DNA of 42,499 bases from JAZGER01 sp036480335. Its GTDB lineage: Bacteria > Pseudomonadota > Gammaproteobacteria > DSM-19610. Positions within the stretch are counted from its first letter, which is position 1. Every line of letters starts with the position of its first letter. The DNA lies in NCBI GenBank assembly GCA_036480335.1, contig JAZGGH010000047.1, forward strand, positions 1 through 42,499, in the 5' to 3' direction. The notes under the pieces are model-generated. The model was not told the DNA's origin, did no database searches, and was given only the letters and a program-made list of their open reading frames with translations. The position numbers were made by a program, and so were the translations under genes. Positions 7,229-16,303 of the stretch are shown here, piece by piece.

Positions 7229-9955
7229 TCAGAAACTAATAAGCCCCAATGCCTTCCTTTGTATAACAACAAGATCACCAAGAGTAAATAATCCGTCGGG
7301 CGCTGGCTGAGCAGCTACCAGCGGAGCAACGTCACCATGCGCCAGTTGTGTCGCATTTATCTGAATTTGGCCTGTAATGATACGAGTAGCGATGAGTATG
7401 TCTGCCGCATTTACTGTACCATCGTTATTAAGATCGCCGTCATGCGGTATCGGAATATTGTTTCCATCCAGCGGGTTTGAACTCGCTGTTATTTCGACAA
7501 GATCAGTGTATCCGTCAGCATCGGTATCCGGATTATTAGCATTCAAATCGGTACCGCCGAGATTGGTCACAGGGTGATAGGGGTTGTAATTAAACAGGCT
7601 CCCATCATAATTAACTTCATCGTAATCGGAGACGCCATCGCCATCGGTATCAATTAAGGCAGGGTTGGTTCCGATCTGTAATTCAAAACAATCATCCAGC
7701 CCGTCAGTATCTGAATCAGCACAGATACCTTCAATTTTGACGTCATCAACACCGGCTTCAACAATACTACCGCCGGCATTATCTGCAGCTTCAATCAGAA
7801 AATGCACCGTCTGACCAGCAAAAGCATCTATATTGGTACTAAAACTTTGCCAGCTTGCGTCATCATCATCCGTAGAGCCTTGTTCTTCTAACAGCAAAGT
7901 TGTTGACGTTCCAACCAGAGACACACGGAAGAAATCATCCACCGATGAATTACTGGTATGCGACATGTAATAGCTAAATGAAAGATTAAAGGGAGCACCC
8001 GCTGGAATACTGATATCAGGAGAGCGAATTGAGGTAACCCCACTATCGATATCGTTCACGCCAACACTCGCGCCAGCTGTAGCACCTGTCACCAGATCCT
8101 GCGTTCCACTGACAGTATCTCCAAGCTGCTTTGCCCCGTTTGAATTTGTTGCTTCAGGATTTGCGCGTTGCCATTGCCCGGTTGTCGCGGTATCGGTATT
8201 CGATGGGTTTGGCGTCCAACCTTTATCGGATTCGAAATCATCGGTAAAAATGACGGTTGGTGGCCCAACGCTATCATCAATAGTCAAAAATATTGCACTC
8301 ACCGTTCCCCAGCTATTGTTCGCATCTTGACTGCGAATAAAGATACTGTGCTGCCCATTTGCGAAACCAGTGGTGTCTACAGTTGCCTGAATAACTTCTG
8401 AGCCACTATCAAACCCACCATCTGCTGCGATCATAGGAATCGCACTCGCACCACTCTGCCAGGGAGGTATATCAATATAATATTCTGCTGCAACTATATT
8501 TTGCTCTGGCTCAGCCCCATTGCTGTTATTGTAACGCGCATCATCTGCGGTCGCGCTAATAGTGATGCTGGTGCCGCTGGGCACTGGAAATAAATCACCG
8601 TGATCAAGATCAACGCTGAAAACTTCAGGTCCTGCCGGTAGCGTATAGGGCGCACGCAGCACTTTCAGTGCATAAATCAGTGAAGGTATATTTGCAGGCA
8701 CAATCGTATTTTCAAATGTACTGCAATCCTGGAAAAAAGCCGTACCCAATTCAAACGTGTACGCAGGAAGCCCCAGATCACCATATGCAAAGCTGGTTGT
8801 GGTTCCATCTGTGGGGTAAAGACCAATGGACTGCTGTGGCGTGTAGTTATTGAAAAATGCTAACTTCCTTCCCAGTGTTTGCAATTGTGCGCCATTGGGC
8901 GCGACAGTACTGGTAGAGCCCCAGGGCCATAACACCAGTTCCGAATGACTGTGGATATCCAGATAAAGACCCTGGGTATCAAGCGGTGCTGCATCTGTCG
9001 AACCTGGACCACGATTATCGACAAAATGACTTTGTAAATAATTTTGTACCGCCTGTGTTTCAGGTTCAGAAGCAGGACCGCTACCGTGATACGTTGTACT
9101 GCATTGATCATTACTCGAACCACCGCAGCAGTTCCATTCAAACGCAAAATTGCGATTCAGGTCTGCTCCACGGCTATTGCTAGTCGCACCACAATAATTC
9201 TGATTGGTATTTTTTCGCCATAATATTCCTGTCTCTGCCTGCTTCCTGCCATCAGGATTTGTTTGCAGCATCAGATGAACTTCGTGATGATTAAGAATCC
9301 AGGTGATATCCGCATCCACACCATAATTATTAACAAGGTGTTCTGCAAAACGTGTCATCAACTCTGCCGGCGTATATTCCCGCGCATGAATTGAGCTAGT
9401 AATAAAAGCTTTCGGTTTAGGCCCGGGAATGGCTGAATTGGTCAGTTTCAGTACCTGCAGGTCATAGCCACCTAAACCGTTGCTTTTTTCCCATGTATCG
9501 CCGACATCTGACCAGCTCGCAAGGGTTGGATGGTTACTCACAATTGCCTGAGCGGAAGTGAATGTATCTTCTACTGTTCGATAACAGGGGAAACCAGGAA
9601 TAGTGTTAGCCGCTAACGCGGCAGCACTGGGGGGCAACGGTGCTGCCGCAGGTTGATTGATTAGTTCAGTAAAACTGGCATCAATTTCAACAGTTAACCC
9701 CATATCGAGCAGGCGTTGATGCTCGACCTCACCCACTTCAACAACAATGTAATTTTTGCTTTTATCCGACTCGAGAGGCTCGAATGTAATAATAATTTTT
9801 CGCCGCATTGCTGGATCGTCATAATAAATCCTGAGCGCATAATTATGCGCAGGTTCACCGTTCGTCAGCGTGGGGCTTAAGCTCTCTGCCTGAATACCAA
9901 CAGATATTGCACAAGTGAATAGAGTAACTAAAATTATTCTGATTAGATATGTCAT
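7229..9955 (-). CDS. Secreted M14 zinc carboxypeptidase with calcium-repeat and dockerin-like C-terminus
   Basis: This 908-residue exported metallopeptidase has a signal peptide at residues 1-23 (ending GIQA). The M14 domain (about 120-435) carries Zn ligands H190 and E193 (SIHAREYTPAE) and H335 (LDIHSHSELV), the substrate-binding DLNRNF motif (265-270) and the catalytic Glu402 (YTFELG). It should remove C-terminal residues from proteins outside the cell. A jelly-roll-like domain opens with TDDFESDKGW. It is followed by Asp-rich calcium repeats (DTDGDGVSDYDE, NPDTDADGYTD) and a dockerin-like segment (HDGDLNNDGTVNAADILIAT and a weaker second half). AGGGAGG sits just upstream of the ATG. The 240 bp between this gene and jetD (9956-10195) show no other gene. 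Confidence 0.88.
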   Translation of the reverse strand: MTYLIRIILVTLFTCAISVGIQAESLSPTLTNGEPAHNYALRIYYDDPAMRRKIIITFEPLESDKSKNYIVVEVGEVEHQRLLDMGLTVEIDASFTELINQPAAAPLPPSAAALAANTIPGFPCYRTVEDTFTSAQAIVSNHPTLASWSDVGDTWEKSNGLGGYDLQVLKLTNSAIPGPKPKAFITSSIHAREYTPAELMTRFAEHLVNNYGVDADITWILNHHEVHLMLQTNPDGRKQAETGILWRKNTNQNYCGATSNSRGADLNRNFAFEWNCCGGSSNDQCSTTYHGSGPASEPETQAVQNYLQSHFVDNRGPGSTDAAPLDTQGLYLDIHSHSELVLWPWGSTSTVAPNGAQLQTLGRKLAFFNNYTPQQSIGLYPTDGTTTSFAYGDLGLPAYTFELGTAFFQDCSTFENTIVPANIPSLIYALKVLRAPYTLPAGPEVFSVDLDHGDLFPVPSGTSITISATADDARYNNSNGAEPEQNIVAAEYYIDIPPWQSGASAIPMIAADGGFDSGSEVIQATVDTTGFANGQHSIFIRSQDANNSWGTVSAIFLTIDDSVGPPTVIFTDDFESDKGWTPNPSNTDTATTGQWQRANPEATNSNGAKQLGDTVSGTQDLVTGATAGASVGVNDIDSGVTSIRSPDISIPAGAPFNLSFSYYMSHTSNSSVDDFFRVSLVGTSTTLLLEEQGSTDDDDASWQSFSTNIDAFAGQTVHFLIEAADNAGGSIVEAGVDDVKIEGICADSDTDGLDDCFELQIGTNPALIDTDGDGVSDYDEVNYDGSLFNYNPYHPVTNLGGTDLNANNPDTDADGYTDLVEITASSNPLDGNNIPIPHDGDLNNDGTVNAADILIATRIITGQIQINATQLAHGDVAPLVAAQPAPDGLFTLGDLVVIQRKALGLISF

Positions 9956-10195
9956 CGCACCTCCCTATCTTTTCGTTAGTTTCCAGCAGGCGAAATTATT
10001 AATCTGAAATTACGGGGGCATATTGCTGGCTATAAATCGTAACAAATTTCCTTCAGTCTTGGAAATCAATTGATGGCTCTCCTTATCCAAAATTCTGATC
10101 CCATACACATAATGGATAACACGAATAACAATATTTAACACAATCAGCCGCTAGAATAAAACCATTACTCCCATCAAGGTCCACGCCAGGAGGAA

Positions 10196-11383
10196 TTAAT
10201 GGGTAAAAACAAACACTTCGAGTGCATCAATCAATGCGGAATAACTGACATATTCCTGCTCCAGCCGTAGATTTTTTCGTATCTGATTGTATCTCAGCTT
10301 GTTATATAACCTGCGCTCAATTTCGGTTAACCGGGTTAAATCTGCCAATGTTGATTTATTCTCAGTAACCCACTGTAACTTATGATTCATTAAGGTTGCC
10401 TCATCCATCAGCAATGATTGAGTCTGCGGTAGATGTTGTCGAAACTGATTGAGAATAGCAAAACCATGCGTATCAATATCGCCCCAGTAAAATACTCGCT
10501 TATCCTTGAGCCAGGAGACCTTTTCAAGATAAGTAAAACCATAGCCTCTTCCAAATAGTACAATTGCTTTTGGGCAGTCAGGAAATGCAAGACCGTTGAT
10601 ATCGTTTTCGGTAACGAACAGGGTGTCTATATCCAGTTCCAGCGAATGAAATTCTTCAGCAGTAACGCTGATATCAGTCAGGCCACCGATGGCATGTTCC
10701 GGATCAAGAATGCGGAACCGCAAAGTGACAGGTTTTGCCCTGAAACCATAGCGTCGTTCAAACTGTCTGACGCCAGTGGCCTGCGACTGAATCTGCTCTG
10801 CAGGCAATAATATATCCAGCCATTCACTGAGCAGTTTTTTATGCTGTTCGATCAGCTTGGTATCGACCTCAGGCAGTTTGATCTGACGGATATAAATACC
10901 CGACTCAGGGTTGTCGAGCATCCATTGTATAATGCGAATTAGCGAAGTCCAATGTCCAGCATAGTAGAAAATTTTAAACGGGTATTGATCAATCCAGCCA
11001 GAGAGTGCCGGAAATGCCTGCAGCAATGTAGACGATAATTGTTGAAACTTTTTGTACTCTCCGGATTTTTTAATATAACGAAGCAGGAAATCTAAATCAG
11101 AAAACTGAATAGCAACGGGTAAGCGATTTTTTCCCAGCTTGCGGTGGCTGACAGTTTTCCACTCGACATTGTATTCTGCAGTAACAGCATACTGCTTGAC
11201 CCATTTCTGACAACCGGTAAAGTCATCTTCAAGCTGACGCGAAGTCGGGCGCCTGATATTCACTCGGTAAGGAAATAGATCTACACTACCTGCTCGCAGG
11301 AACAGGCCTTTTTCCCAGCGTTTAATTAACAACTGTTTAATATCAGCAAGGTTTGTCCAGCTATAATTCATTCTATATCGCAT
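10196..11383 (-). CDS. jetD: Wadjet nuclease subunit JetD (DUF3322/DUF2220)
   Basis: This 395-residue nuclease subunit of type I Wadjet has an N-terminal DUF3322-like region. The C-terminal Toprim-like DUF2220 carries the expected acidic residues E259 (LFVTENDINGL) and D302/D304 (YWGDIDTHGF). In characterised Wadjet systems JetD cleaves DNA of small circular plasmids after the JetABC motor has extruded it. The start is uncertain: the ATG at 11383 has AGG immediately adjacent, and an ATG at 11371 (M5) is equally plausible. Unlike the usual tight spacing, jetD is separated from jetC by about 200 bp containing two palindromic repeats. It may therefore depend on read-through or on its own promoter. 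Confidence 0.88.
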   Translation of the reverse strand: MRYRMNYSWTNLADIKQLLIKRWEKGLFLRAGSVDLFPYRVNIRRPTSRQLEDDFTGCQKWVKQYAVTAEYNVEWKTVSHRKLGKNRLPVAIQFSDLDFLLRYIKKSGEYKKFQQLSSTLLQAFPALSGWIDQYPFKIFYYAGHWTSLIRIIQWMLDNPESGIYIRQIKLPEVDTKLIEQHKKLLSEWLDILLPAEQIQSQATGVRQFERRYGFRAKPVTLRFRILDPEHAIGGLTDISVTAEEFHSLELDIDTLFVTENDINGLAFPDCPKAIVLFGRGYGFTYLEKVSWLKDKRVFYWGDIDTHGFAILNQFRQHLPQTQSLLMDEATLMNHKLQWVTENKSTLADLTRLTEIERRLYNKLRYNQIRKNLRLEQEYVSYSALIDALEVFVFTH

Positions 11384-11432
11384 CCTGTTTTTCTCATCAT
11401 AATCACCCTTCAGATTACTAATCTACAAGCAC

Positions 11433-11466
11433 TGTAGGGTGAATCGAGTGTAGCGGATTCACGGAA
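11433..11466 (+). repeat. Dispersed palindromic repeat, copy A
   Basis: The core is TGTAGGGTGAATCGAG followed by TAGCGGATTCACGG. GTGAATC (11439-11445) pairs perfectly with GATTCAC (11456-11462) across a 10-nt spacer. Related copies are at 21302-21332, 11559-11588 and 42338-42369. It lies between jetC and jetD. Confidence 0.7.
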
Positions 11467-11558
11467 AAGAGCGACAGAGGCAAGAAATAACTGGGGGCAA
11501 TTTTAAACCTTAATTATCCAGCTAGAGCAAAGAATTTTTTCAATACAGCAGGTATTTC

Positions 11559-11588
11559 GTGGGTCAGCCAGGCTTGATCCAGCCTACT
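11559..11588 (-). repeat. Dispersed palindromic repeat, diverged copy D
   Basis: On the minus strand it reads GTAGGCTGGATCAAGCCTGG and ends ACCCACG. This follows the same plan as copies A and B but is more diverged. It is inverted relative to copy A, 93 bp away, and its first bases (GTAG) include the TAG stop codon of jetC. Confidence 0.5.
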
Positions 11589-14500
11589 CATGAGGAGATA
11601 AAATATTCGAAAGTTGCCTGTCCACCTGCTGTTTACGGTATTCCTCAATCGTTAGATTGCGCAACTGCGATTCCTTACCCTGCAGATTATGCACAAATCC
11701 CACGTTTGCCACATAGGGTTCGATAATGTGAATTTTCTGTAAAGGCGTGACAATCAGCAACTGCAGATTCAGCTTTCTGAATAACTCAAGACCAAAACGT
11801 GCCGACTCATCAGAACCGCGACCGAAAGCTTCATCAATCAGCACAAAGCGAAAACTGCGCGAGCGAACTTCGCCCCATTCCAGACCAAACTGGTAGGCAA
11901 GGCTTGCGGCAAGCACAGTATAGGCCAGCTTTTCCTTTTGTCCGCCTGATTTCCCTCCTGAATCGGTATAGTGTTCATACTCGGCATCATCTTCCTGCCA
12001 ACGTTCCGATGCTGCGAACGTATACCAGTTACGTACATCGGTGACCTTGCTGGTCCAGCGTTTATCGAGATCGGTAAAACCCTCTCGACCTTTGAAACGG
12101 TCAATGATCTGTTTGACCTGCAAAAACTTGTTCTCTGTATATAGCTCGTTTTCTGATCCAGTCAGGCCACCTTCGGTACAGGCTTTAAGCAATTGTTGAA
12201 AATCGCGCAGGTCATGATCTACATTGTTCTGCGCCTCGAGCAATATATAGCGCCCCTTGTTATACTCAATATCAGACAGGGACTGATTGATTTTTGCTAC
12301 CCGCTGCTTTATTTCCAGCTGTTCACGCGACAACTGCGAGCTAAAATTGGCAATTTCCCGGATGGTATTTTCATTCAGAAATGTCTTGAATCGCTGTTCA
12401 TATTTTGGCAGATCATCCGCCTGCAAGACTCTAAGCATCTCCCGGTACTCATCCCCTGCTCCCAGGCTGGCATCAACTTCGCTGGTTTCTGCTGGGTAGT
12501 CGCGGTGATAGTTACTCATACTGCGTACAACACGCTCTTCCAGCACTTTAATCTGCCGGTCAAGAGCATCGATTTTTTGTTGTAGCCAGCCGCGTAATTC
12601 CTGTTCGTACTTATCGCATTGTCTGAGTTCCAGTTGCTCTTCTCTTTCGGCAAACATTTTCTCATAATAAGGCTCGATGTTTTCCCTGATCACTACCAGC
12701 GCTTCTTCCCCAACCTGCTCTAGCATTTCTTTTGCCTGATCACACTGTTCCCTGGCATCGCTTTGCTTTTGTTCATTTCTGGAACGTTTATCTTTCAGAT
12801 CATCCAGTTTACTATTGGTTTTACTGAGAGTCAGCTGTAGCGATTCGAGTTGCGTATTCAGTGTTTTCAACAGATTCGATTCACGCTCTATTTGCGCAAG
12901 CTGTTGTTGTAGGTCTTCAATGAGTCTTACCAGGGGTTGCCAGTCCAACGAAGTATAGTCACTGTATTCATCAAGTCGGATGAGTATGCTTTTCTCTTCA
13001 CTGGTAGATTTTTGCTGTTTTTCGATGTCACTAATTTTTTCAGCAATGGCCTGCATCCGGGTTTCCAGCGCTCTTCTGCTTTCTATCAGTGTACGAATCT
13101 TGGCTTCATTACTCCAACCCAGAATAAAGCGGCTACGGTCATCAATCGCATGTCGGTCATCTTTTTCATGGCGTTGCCCGGAGGCTTTGATCTGCCCCAT
13201 TGGAGTAATGGCCAGTTTTTCTCGGCGAAACTGCTCCATACTCTGACAACAGGTAAAATCAAATCGCCGCGCCAGTTGCTGCTCCAGCCAGGCATAGAAA
13301 TGACTGTCCGGTTTCAGGATGATTTTTCGTACCAGTGAATCCGGATGTAATGACAGCGTTTCAGGTTTCAGTCTGTCGTTAATTCTGAAATACACCAGTC
13401 GTCCGCGCAGATGCGTTTTTTCCACCCATTCAGCTACAGATCGATAATGCCGATCCGGTACTAATAATGACAAACCAAAACCGTGCAGCAGTCGCTCAAT
13501 CGCACCTTCCCAGGCGGCTTCATCTTCTCGTACCTGCAACAGTTCACCGGCAAAAGGAATATCCGCTTCCTGCAAGTTCAGATTTTCACACAACGCCTGT
13601 CGAATCTGAATCTGACGTGTATCAATATTACTGCGGCGCTGTTTCAGTGAATCGATTTCATGACTGAGTGCCGTGCGTTGCTCGTTCAGTTTCTGAAATG
13701 CAACTGTCTGTTCCGTCAAGCTGTTTTGTAATTCGGTTTCACAAGTCTCAAATCCTTCCAGCTGGTGCCGGATAGTTTTCTGATTTTGCAAAAACAGTTC
13801 CTGACTACTTGCGCCCGGTAAACTCAGATTTTCCACCAACAAATAATAACTGTCGGCACGTTGCCGGCGTTTGTTTTTTTCTGACTCATTCTGTTGTATC
13901 TCCAGTTTGATCTGCTGCAACCGGTCGCCACCATTTTTCGCAATAGCCAGCTTGAGTTGATCACGTTCATTGTAATGTGCTGTCAGTTTTTCAGTAACCC
14001 TGTCAACATCGATCTGTATGGACTGCTGCTTTTCTTCAAGCACAGATAATTGTTGTTGCAACAATCCAAGTCGAATGTCCGTAAAATAGAGCTTTAATCC
14101 ATCTCGACAATCACTCAATTGCTGACGGTTTGTGGTTTTCTGCTGATGCTGCTCCAGGTCTTTGCACAGTGGACCCAGACATTCGACCTGATCCCTGGCT
14201 TTCAACACGGCATTATGTGCACGAGTCAGATCATCGAAGTGTTCAATCAGCGCACTGATCCGGGGCGTCACATCGAATGCCTGTAACATATGATTGCGTA
14301 CAAATTCGGTCAGATTACCGACTGATTTCATCGACACCGTTTGGTGAAAAAGCTCCAGCGCCTGATCATTACCGATCCCGAAACGCCGTTTGAATGCCGC
14401 TGCATAAGGCGGGAAGCTGTTAAACAGTGGATTAACATGAGGCAGATTTTTCAGGCGTTTTTTAAGCTGGGCAATATCATTTCCAAAGTCCGAAAAATGT

Positions 14501-14988
14501 TCACTGATTGATAACGAACAATCAGCGACAATATAAAATCGATTGGGCTGGCCACTGTCTTTCTGCCAGAATACCTGCGCCAGAGTGACTGTTTGCTCAT
14601 AGCCCTTATTGTAAAATACGCCAGTGATCACTGAAAAGCTGTTCTGATCACGCAGCGCTACCGGCTTGACCAGACCAGTGATTTCATTGCGCTCCGACTT
14701 ATAATAGCCCAGCACATAAGAACGCAGGGAACGTTCCTTGTGATCCGCACCGGCCGCCTTATTGTAGGCAATTCGGTTGGCAGGCACTAGCAGTGTAGTC
14801 ACTGCATCAACCAGAGTTGATTTACCCGAACCAATGTCACCCGTCAGCAGGGAATTCTTGCCCTGTGGCTTTAACTGCCAAACCTCATTATGAAAGGTAC
14901 CCCAATTGTAGACCTCGATCTGCTGCAGACGAAAACCGGCCAGCGTATCATCTTCAGCGAAGTCCAGTAACTGTTCCTGCACAGTCAT
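11584..14988 (-). CDS. jetC: Wadjet SMC-like ATPase JetC
   Basis: This 1134-residue MukB/SMC-like ATPase is the motor of type I Wadjet. The head is split between the ends. Walker A is at residues 50-58 (GDIGSGKST), after the typical N-terminal strand QQIEVYNWGTFHNEVW. The ABC signature is at about 1014 (SGGQKEK) and Walker B at about 1049 (FVLIDEAFGRGSDE). The middle (about 270-980) is long, Gln/Glu/Arg-rich coiled coil interrupted by a hinge-like globular part. JetC with JetA (kleisin) and JetB extrudes DNA loops. Its ATG overlaps the jetB stop by four bases (ATGA), so the two are coupled. The stop lies at the edge of repeat copy D. Confidence 0.92.
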   Translation of the reverse strand: MTVQEQLLDFAEDDTLAGFRLQQIEVYNWGTFHNEVWQLKPQGKNSLLTGDIGSGKSTLVDAVTTLLVPANRIAYNKAAGADHKERSLRSYVLGYYKSERNEITGLVKPVALRDQNSFSVITGVFYNKGYEQTVTLAQVFWQKDSGQPNRFYIVADCSLSISEHFSDFGNDIAQLKKRLKNLPHVNPLFNSFPPYAAAFKRRFGIGNDQALELFHQTVSMKSVGNLTEFVRNHMLQAFDVTPRISALIEHFDDLTRAHNAVLKARDQVECLGPLCKDLEQHQQKTTNRQQLSDCRDGLKLYFTDIRLGLLQQQLSVLEEKQQSIQIDVDRVTEKLTAHYNERDQLKLAIAKNGGDRLQQIKLEIQQNESEKNKRRQRADSYYLLVENLSLPGASSQELFLQNQKTIRHQLEGFETCETELQNSLTEQTVAFQKLNEQRTALSHEIDSLKQRRSNIDTRQIQIRQALCENLNLQEADIPFAGELLQVREDEAAWEGAIERLLHGFGLSLLVPDRHYRSVAEWVEKTHLRGRLVYFRINDRLKPETLSLHPDSLVRKIILKPDSHFYAWLEQQLARRFDFTCCQSMEQFRREKLAITPMGQIKASGQRHEKDDRHAIDDRSRFILGWSNEAKIRTLIESRRALETRMQAIAEKISDIEKQQKSTSEEKSILIRLDEYSDYTSLDWQPLVRLIEDLQQQLAQIERESNLLKTLNTQLESLQLTLSKTNSKLDDLKDKRSRNEQKQSDAREQCDQAKEMLEQVGEEALVVIRENIEPYYEKMFAEREEQLELRQCDKYEQELRGWLQQKIDALDRQIKVLEERVVRSMSNYHRDYPAETSEVDASLGAGDEYREMLRVLQADDLPKYEQRFKTFLNENTIREIANFSSQLSREQLEIKQRVAKINQSLSDIEYNKGRYILLEAQNNVDHDLRDFQQLLKACTEGGLTGSENELYTENKFLQVKQIIDRFKGREGFTDLDKRWTSKVTDVRNWYTFAASERWQEDDAEYEHYTDSGGKSGGQKEKLAYTVLAASLAYQFGLEWGEVRSRSFRFVLIDEAFGRGSDESARFGLELFRKLNLQLLIVTPLQKIHIIEPYVANVGFVHNLQGKESQLRNLTIEEYRKQQVDRQLSNILSPHE

Positions 14989-15593
14989 GCCTGTTCTGAA
15001 CCTGACTGCGATTCCAACTGACCGTACTGCGCATATTCTTGCAAACGCTGATCAAATTCTGATAACCACTGGGCATTAACGAACGCCAGTATAATCCTTC
15101 GTACTTCGATCCTGTGTTTATCCGATTTCAGACGACGCGCAAACCCCAATTCAATAATTTTGTTGATATGGCTGTCAATCTGATCGACGATCCGCACCTC
15201 GTTAGTACTATCCGGAAGGAAAGTGCGCATCATTTCCACGATATCATCACGTGATAATATCAGGCGATCCTCGCTGCTCTGGCTGTCATGCTCCGCCAGT
15301 TTCATCCGTAACAGAGCCAGCATTAAACTCACTGGATAGGACAACTGCCGTTTGTTTACCAGCTTTGGCAAGGCTTCAGTGATATCGTCATAATGCTTCG
15401 TTTCAAGCCAGGCAAAGCCCTCATCTTCATGCAATGACAGACTCAGACCGAGCACCTGGATGTAATCACGCACCTGTACCTGCAGATTGAGCAGCTCATC
15501 CCACAATTTTCTGTGCTCCTGCGCATACAGCACACCCTTCATTAGCTGAATCAATACCAACGACAAAACATTCTCTGTATTTTCTTCAGTCAT
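14985..15593 (-). CDS. jetB: Wadjet subunit JetB (DUF4194)
   Basis: This 202-residue DUF4194 protein is a small winged-helix-type subunit analogous to MukE, bridging the JetA kleisin and JetC heads. The conserved body is visible in LETKHYDDITEALPKLVNKR and YPVSLMLALLRMKLAEHD, and near the end in ELGFARRL. It ends in a four-base overlap with jetC. Upstream it is separated from jetA by the 0.65-kb toxin-antitoxin insertion, which is unusual because jetA and jetB are normally adjacent. The 46 bp before the ATG contain TTGACC and TATATT elements, but these sit so close to the start codon that a promoter there would give an almost leaderless mRNA. Confidence 0.88.
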   Translation of the reverse strand: MTEENTENVLSLVLIQLMKGVLYAQEHRKLWDELLNLQVQVRDYIQVLGLSLSLHEDEGFAWLETKHYDDITEALPKLVNKRQLSYPVSLMLALLRMKLAEHDSQSSEDRLILSRDDIVEMMRTFLPDSTNEVRIVDQIDSHINKIIELGFARRLKSDKHRIEVRRIILAFVNAQWLSEFDQRLQEYAQYGQLESQSGSEQA

Positions 15594-15639
15594 CTGGAAA
15601 ATATAATAGTGATGTGTTTTTTAGGTCAACGTCATACAG

Positions 15640-15867
15640 TTATTTATGTCGTTCTCTACTTTCTCTGACTGCATCTACAATTTCCGATGAGGTTACGCCT
15701 AGATCAATACCTTTTATATCCAACGGCGAATTTTTAGGTGTAACCGGTTTTATATAAAAAGCCTCTCCATCCCTTTTTTTTACACAAACAATGCCATCTT
15801 TTTTTGCCTCATCCAGAATAGATGCAAAGTGTTGTCTGGCTTCAGTAAAACTATATTCTTTCATCAT
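15640..15867 (-). CDS. Phd/YefM-type antitoxin of the PIN toxin pair
   Basis: The 75-residue product opens with the Phd/YefM signature KEYSFTEARQHFASILDEAK. It continues with a short beta segment (VCVKKRDGEAFYIKP) and a charged tail ending VRESRERHK, which would wrap the toxin. It should neutralise the adjacent PIN-domain RNase and autorepress the pair. The gene follows the toxin and overlaps it by ATGA. Two ATGs in tandem (15867 and 15864) are possible starts, and GGAG is better spaced for the second. Toxin-before-antitoxin order is the reverse of most type II modules. The pair lies between jetA and jetB. Confidence 0.83.
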   Translation of the reverse strand: MMKEYSFTEARQHFASILDEAKKDGIVCVKKRDGEAFYIKPVTPKNSPLDIKGIDLGVTSSEIVDAVRESRERHK

Positions 15868-16259
15868 TCCATCTCCAGTATTGCGACACCAGCCCCTCTA
15901 GCTGCAGCCTTTAAAGCATTATCCAGCGTCAGCAGCTGAGTACTTGTTTGCTGTGCACATTGAATAAGATACACATCATAAGCATACATGTTCTGAATAA
16001 AGGAAAGTTCGAGTGATTTCTCCAGAGGAACATCAATGAACTTTATCGGGATTTCTTGATAGGCGATCAGGGCCTGTTTCGCCATTTCAAGACTCGTCTG
16101 ACGCCGTTTAAACATTGCTGAAAAAGCATTACCAATTTCCCAATGAACTGAGGGAGGCGCAAAAAGTGTACTACCCTTTGTTTTTTCAATTATTTCTAGC
16201 TTCGATTTCTCATTTCCAATCACCGCAATTAAAGCCGAAGTATCGATCGTAATATCCAT
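15864..16259 (-). CDS. PIN-domain toxin (VapC-like RNase)
   Basis: This 131-residue PIN ribonuclease retains the full set of acidic active-site residues: D6 (ITIDTSALIAVI), E41 (HWEIGNAF), D95 (YAYDVYLIQCA) and D113 (LLTLDNAL). VapC-type toxins cleave tRNA or rRNA when not bound by antitoxin. The start at 16259 places the first beta strand and D6 at the family-typical position. Its Shine-Dalgarno match is weak, which suits low toxin expression. It is the first gene of the pair, 44 bp after the jetA stop, with a perfect 16-bp palindrome in that gap. The residues argue for an active toxin. Confidence 0.87.
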   Translation of the reverse strand: MDITIDTSALIAVIGNEKSKLEIIEKTKGSTLFAPPSVHWEIGNAFSAMFKRRQTSLEMAKQALIAYQEIPIKFIDVPLEKSLELSFIQNMYAYDVYLIQCAQQTSTQLLTLDNALKAAARGAGVAILEME

Positions 16260-16273
16260 TCAGGCACTCGCTC

Positions 16274-16289
16274 ATGTACATATGTACAT
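16274..16289. promoter_or_regulatory. Perfect 16-bp palindrome, candidate toxin-antitoxin operator
   Basis: ATGTACATATGTACAT equals its own reverse complement. It lies 15 bp upstream of the PIN toxin start and inside the gap after jetA. A related TATGTACA occurs at 16312-16319, overlapping the last codons of jetA. Phd-family antitoxins bind short palindromes in their own promoters, so autoregulation is the likely role. No clear -35/-10 pair is visible. Confidence 0.55.
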
Positions 16290-16303
16290 TATTATAGCCA
16301 GCT

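Noticed and set aside
10096..10196. Minus-strand open stretch reading GVDLDGSNGFILAADC between jetD and the peptidase gene, reminiscent of FG-GAP-type repeats
   Set aside because: It is only about 30 codons long, has no start or ribosome site, and has no supporting neighbour frame. It may be a remnant, but this cannot be supported.
15594..15639. TTGACC and TATATT as a jetB promoter
   Set aside because: The -10 would lie within about 6 bases of the ATG, giving a leaderless mRNA, and the spacer is 18 bp. It is not convincing without transcript data.
15622..15640. GGTCAACGTCATA shared with 36184-36200, as a possible common attachment site
   Set aside because: A 13-base match is expected by chance many times in a window of this size, and the flanks differ.
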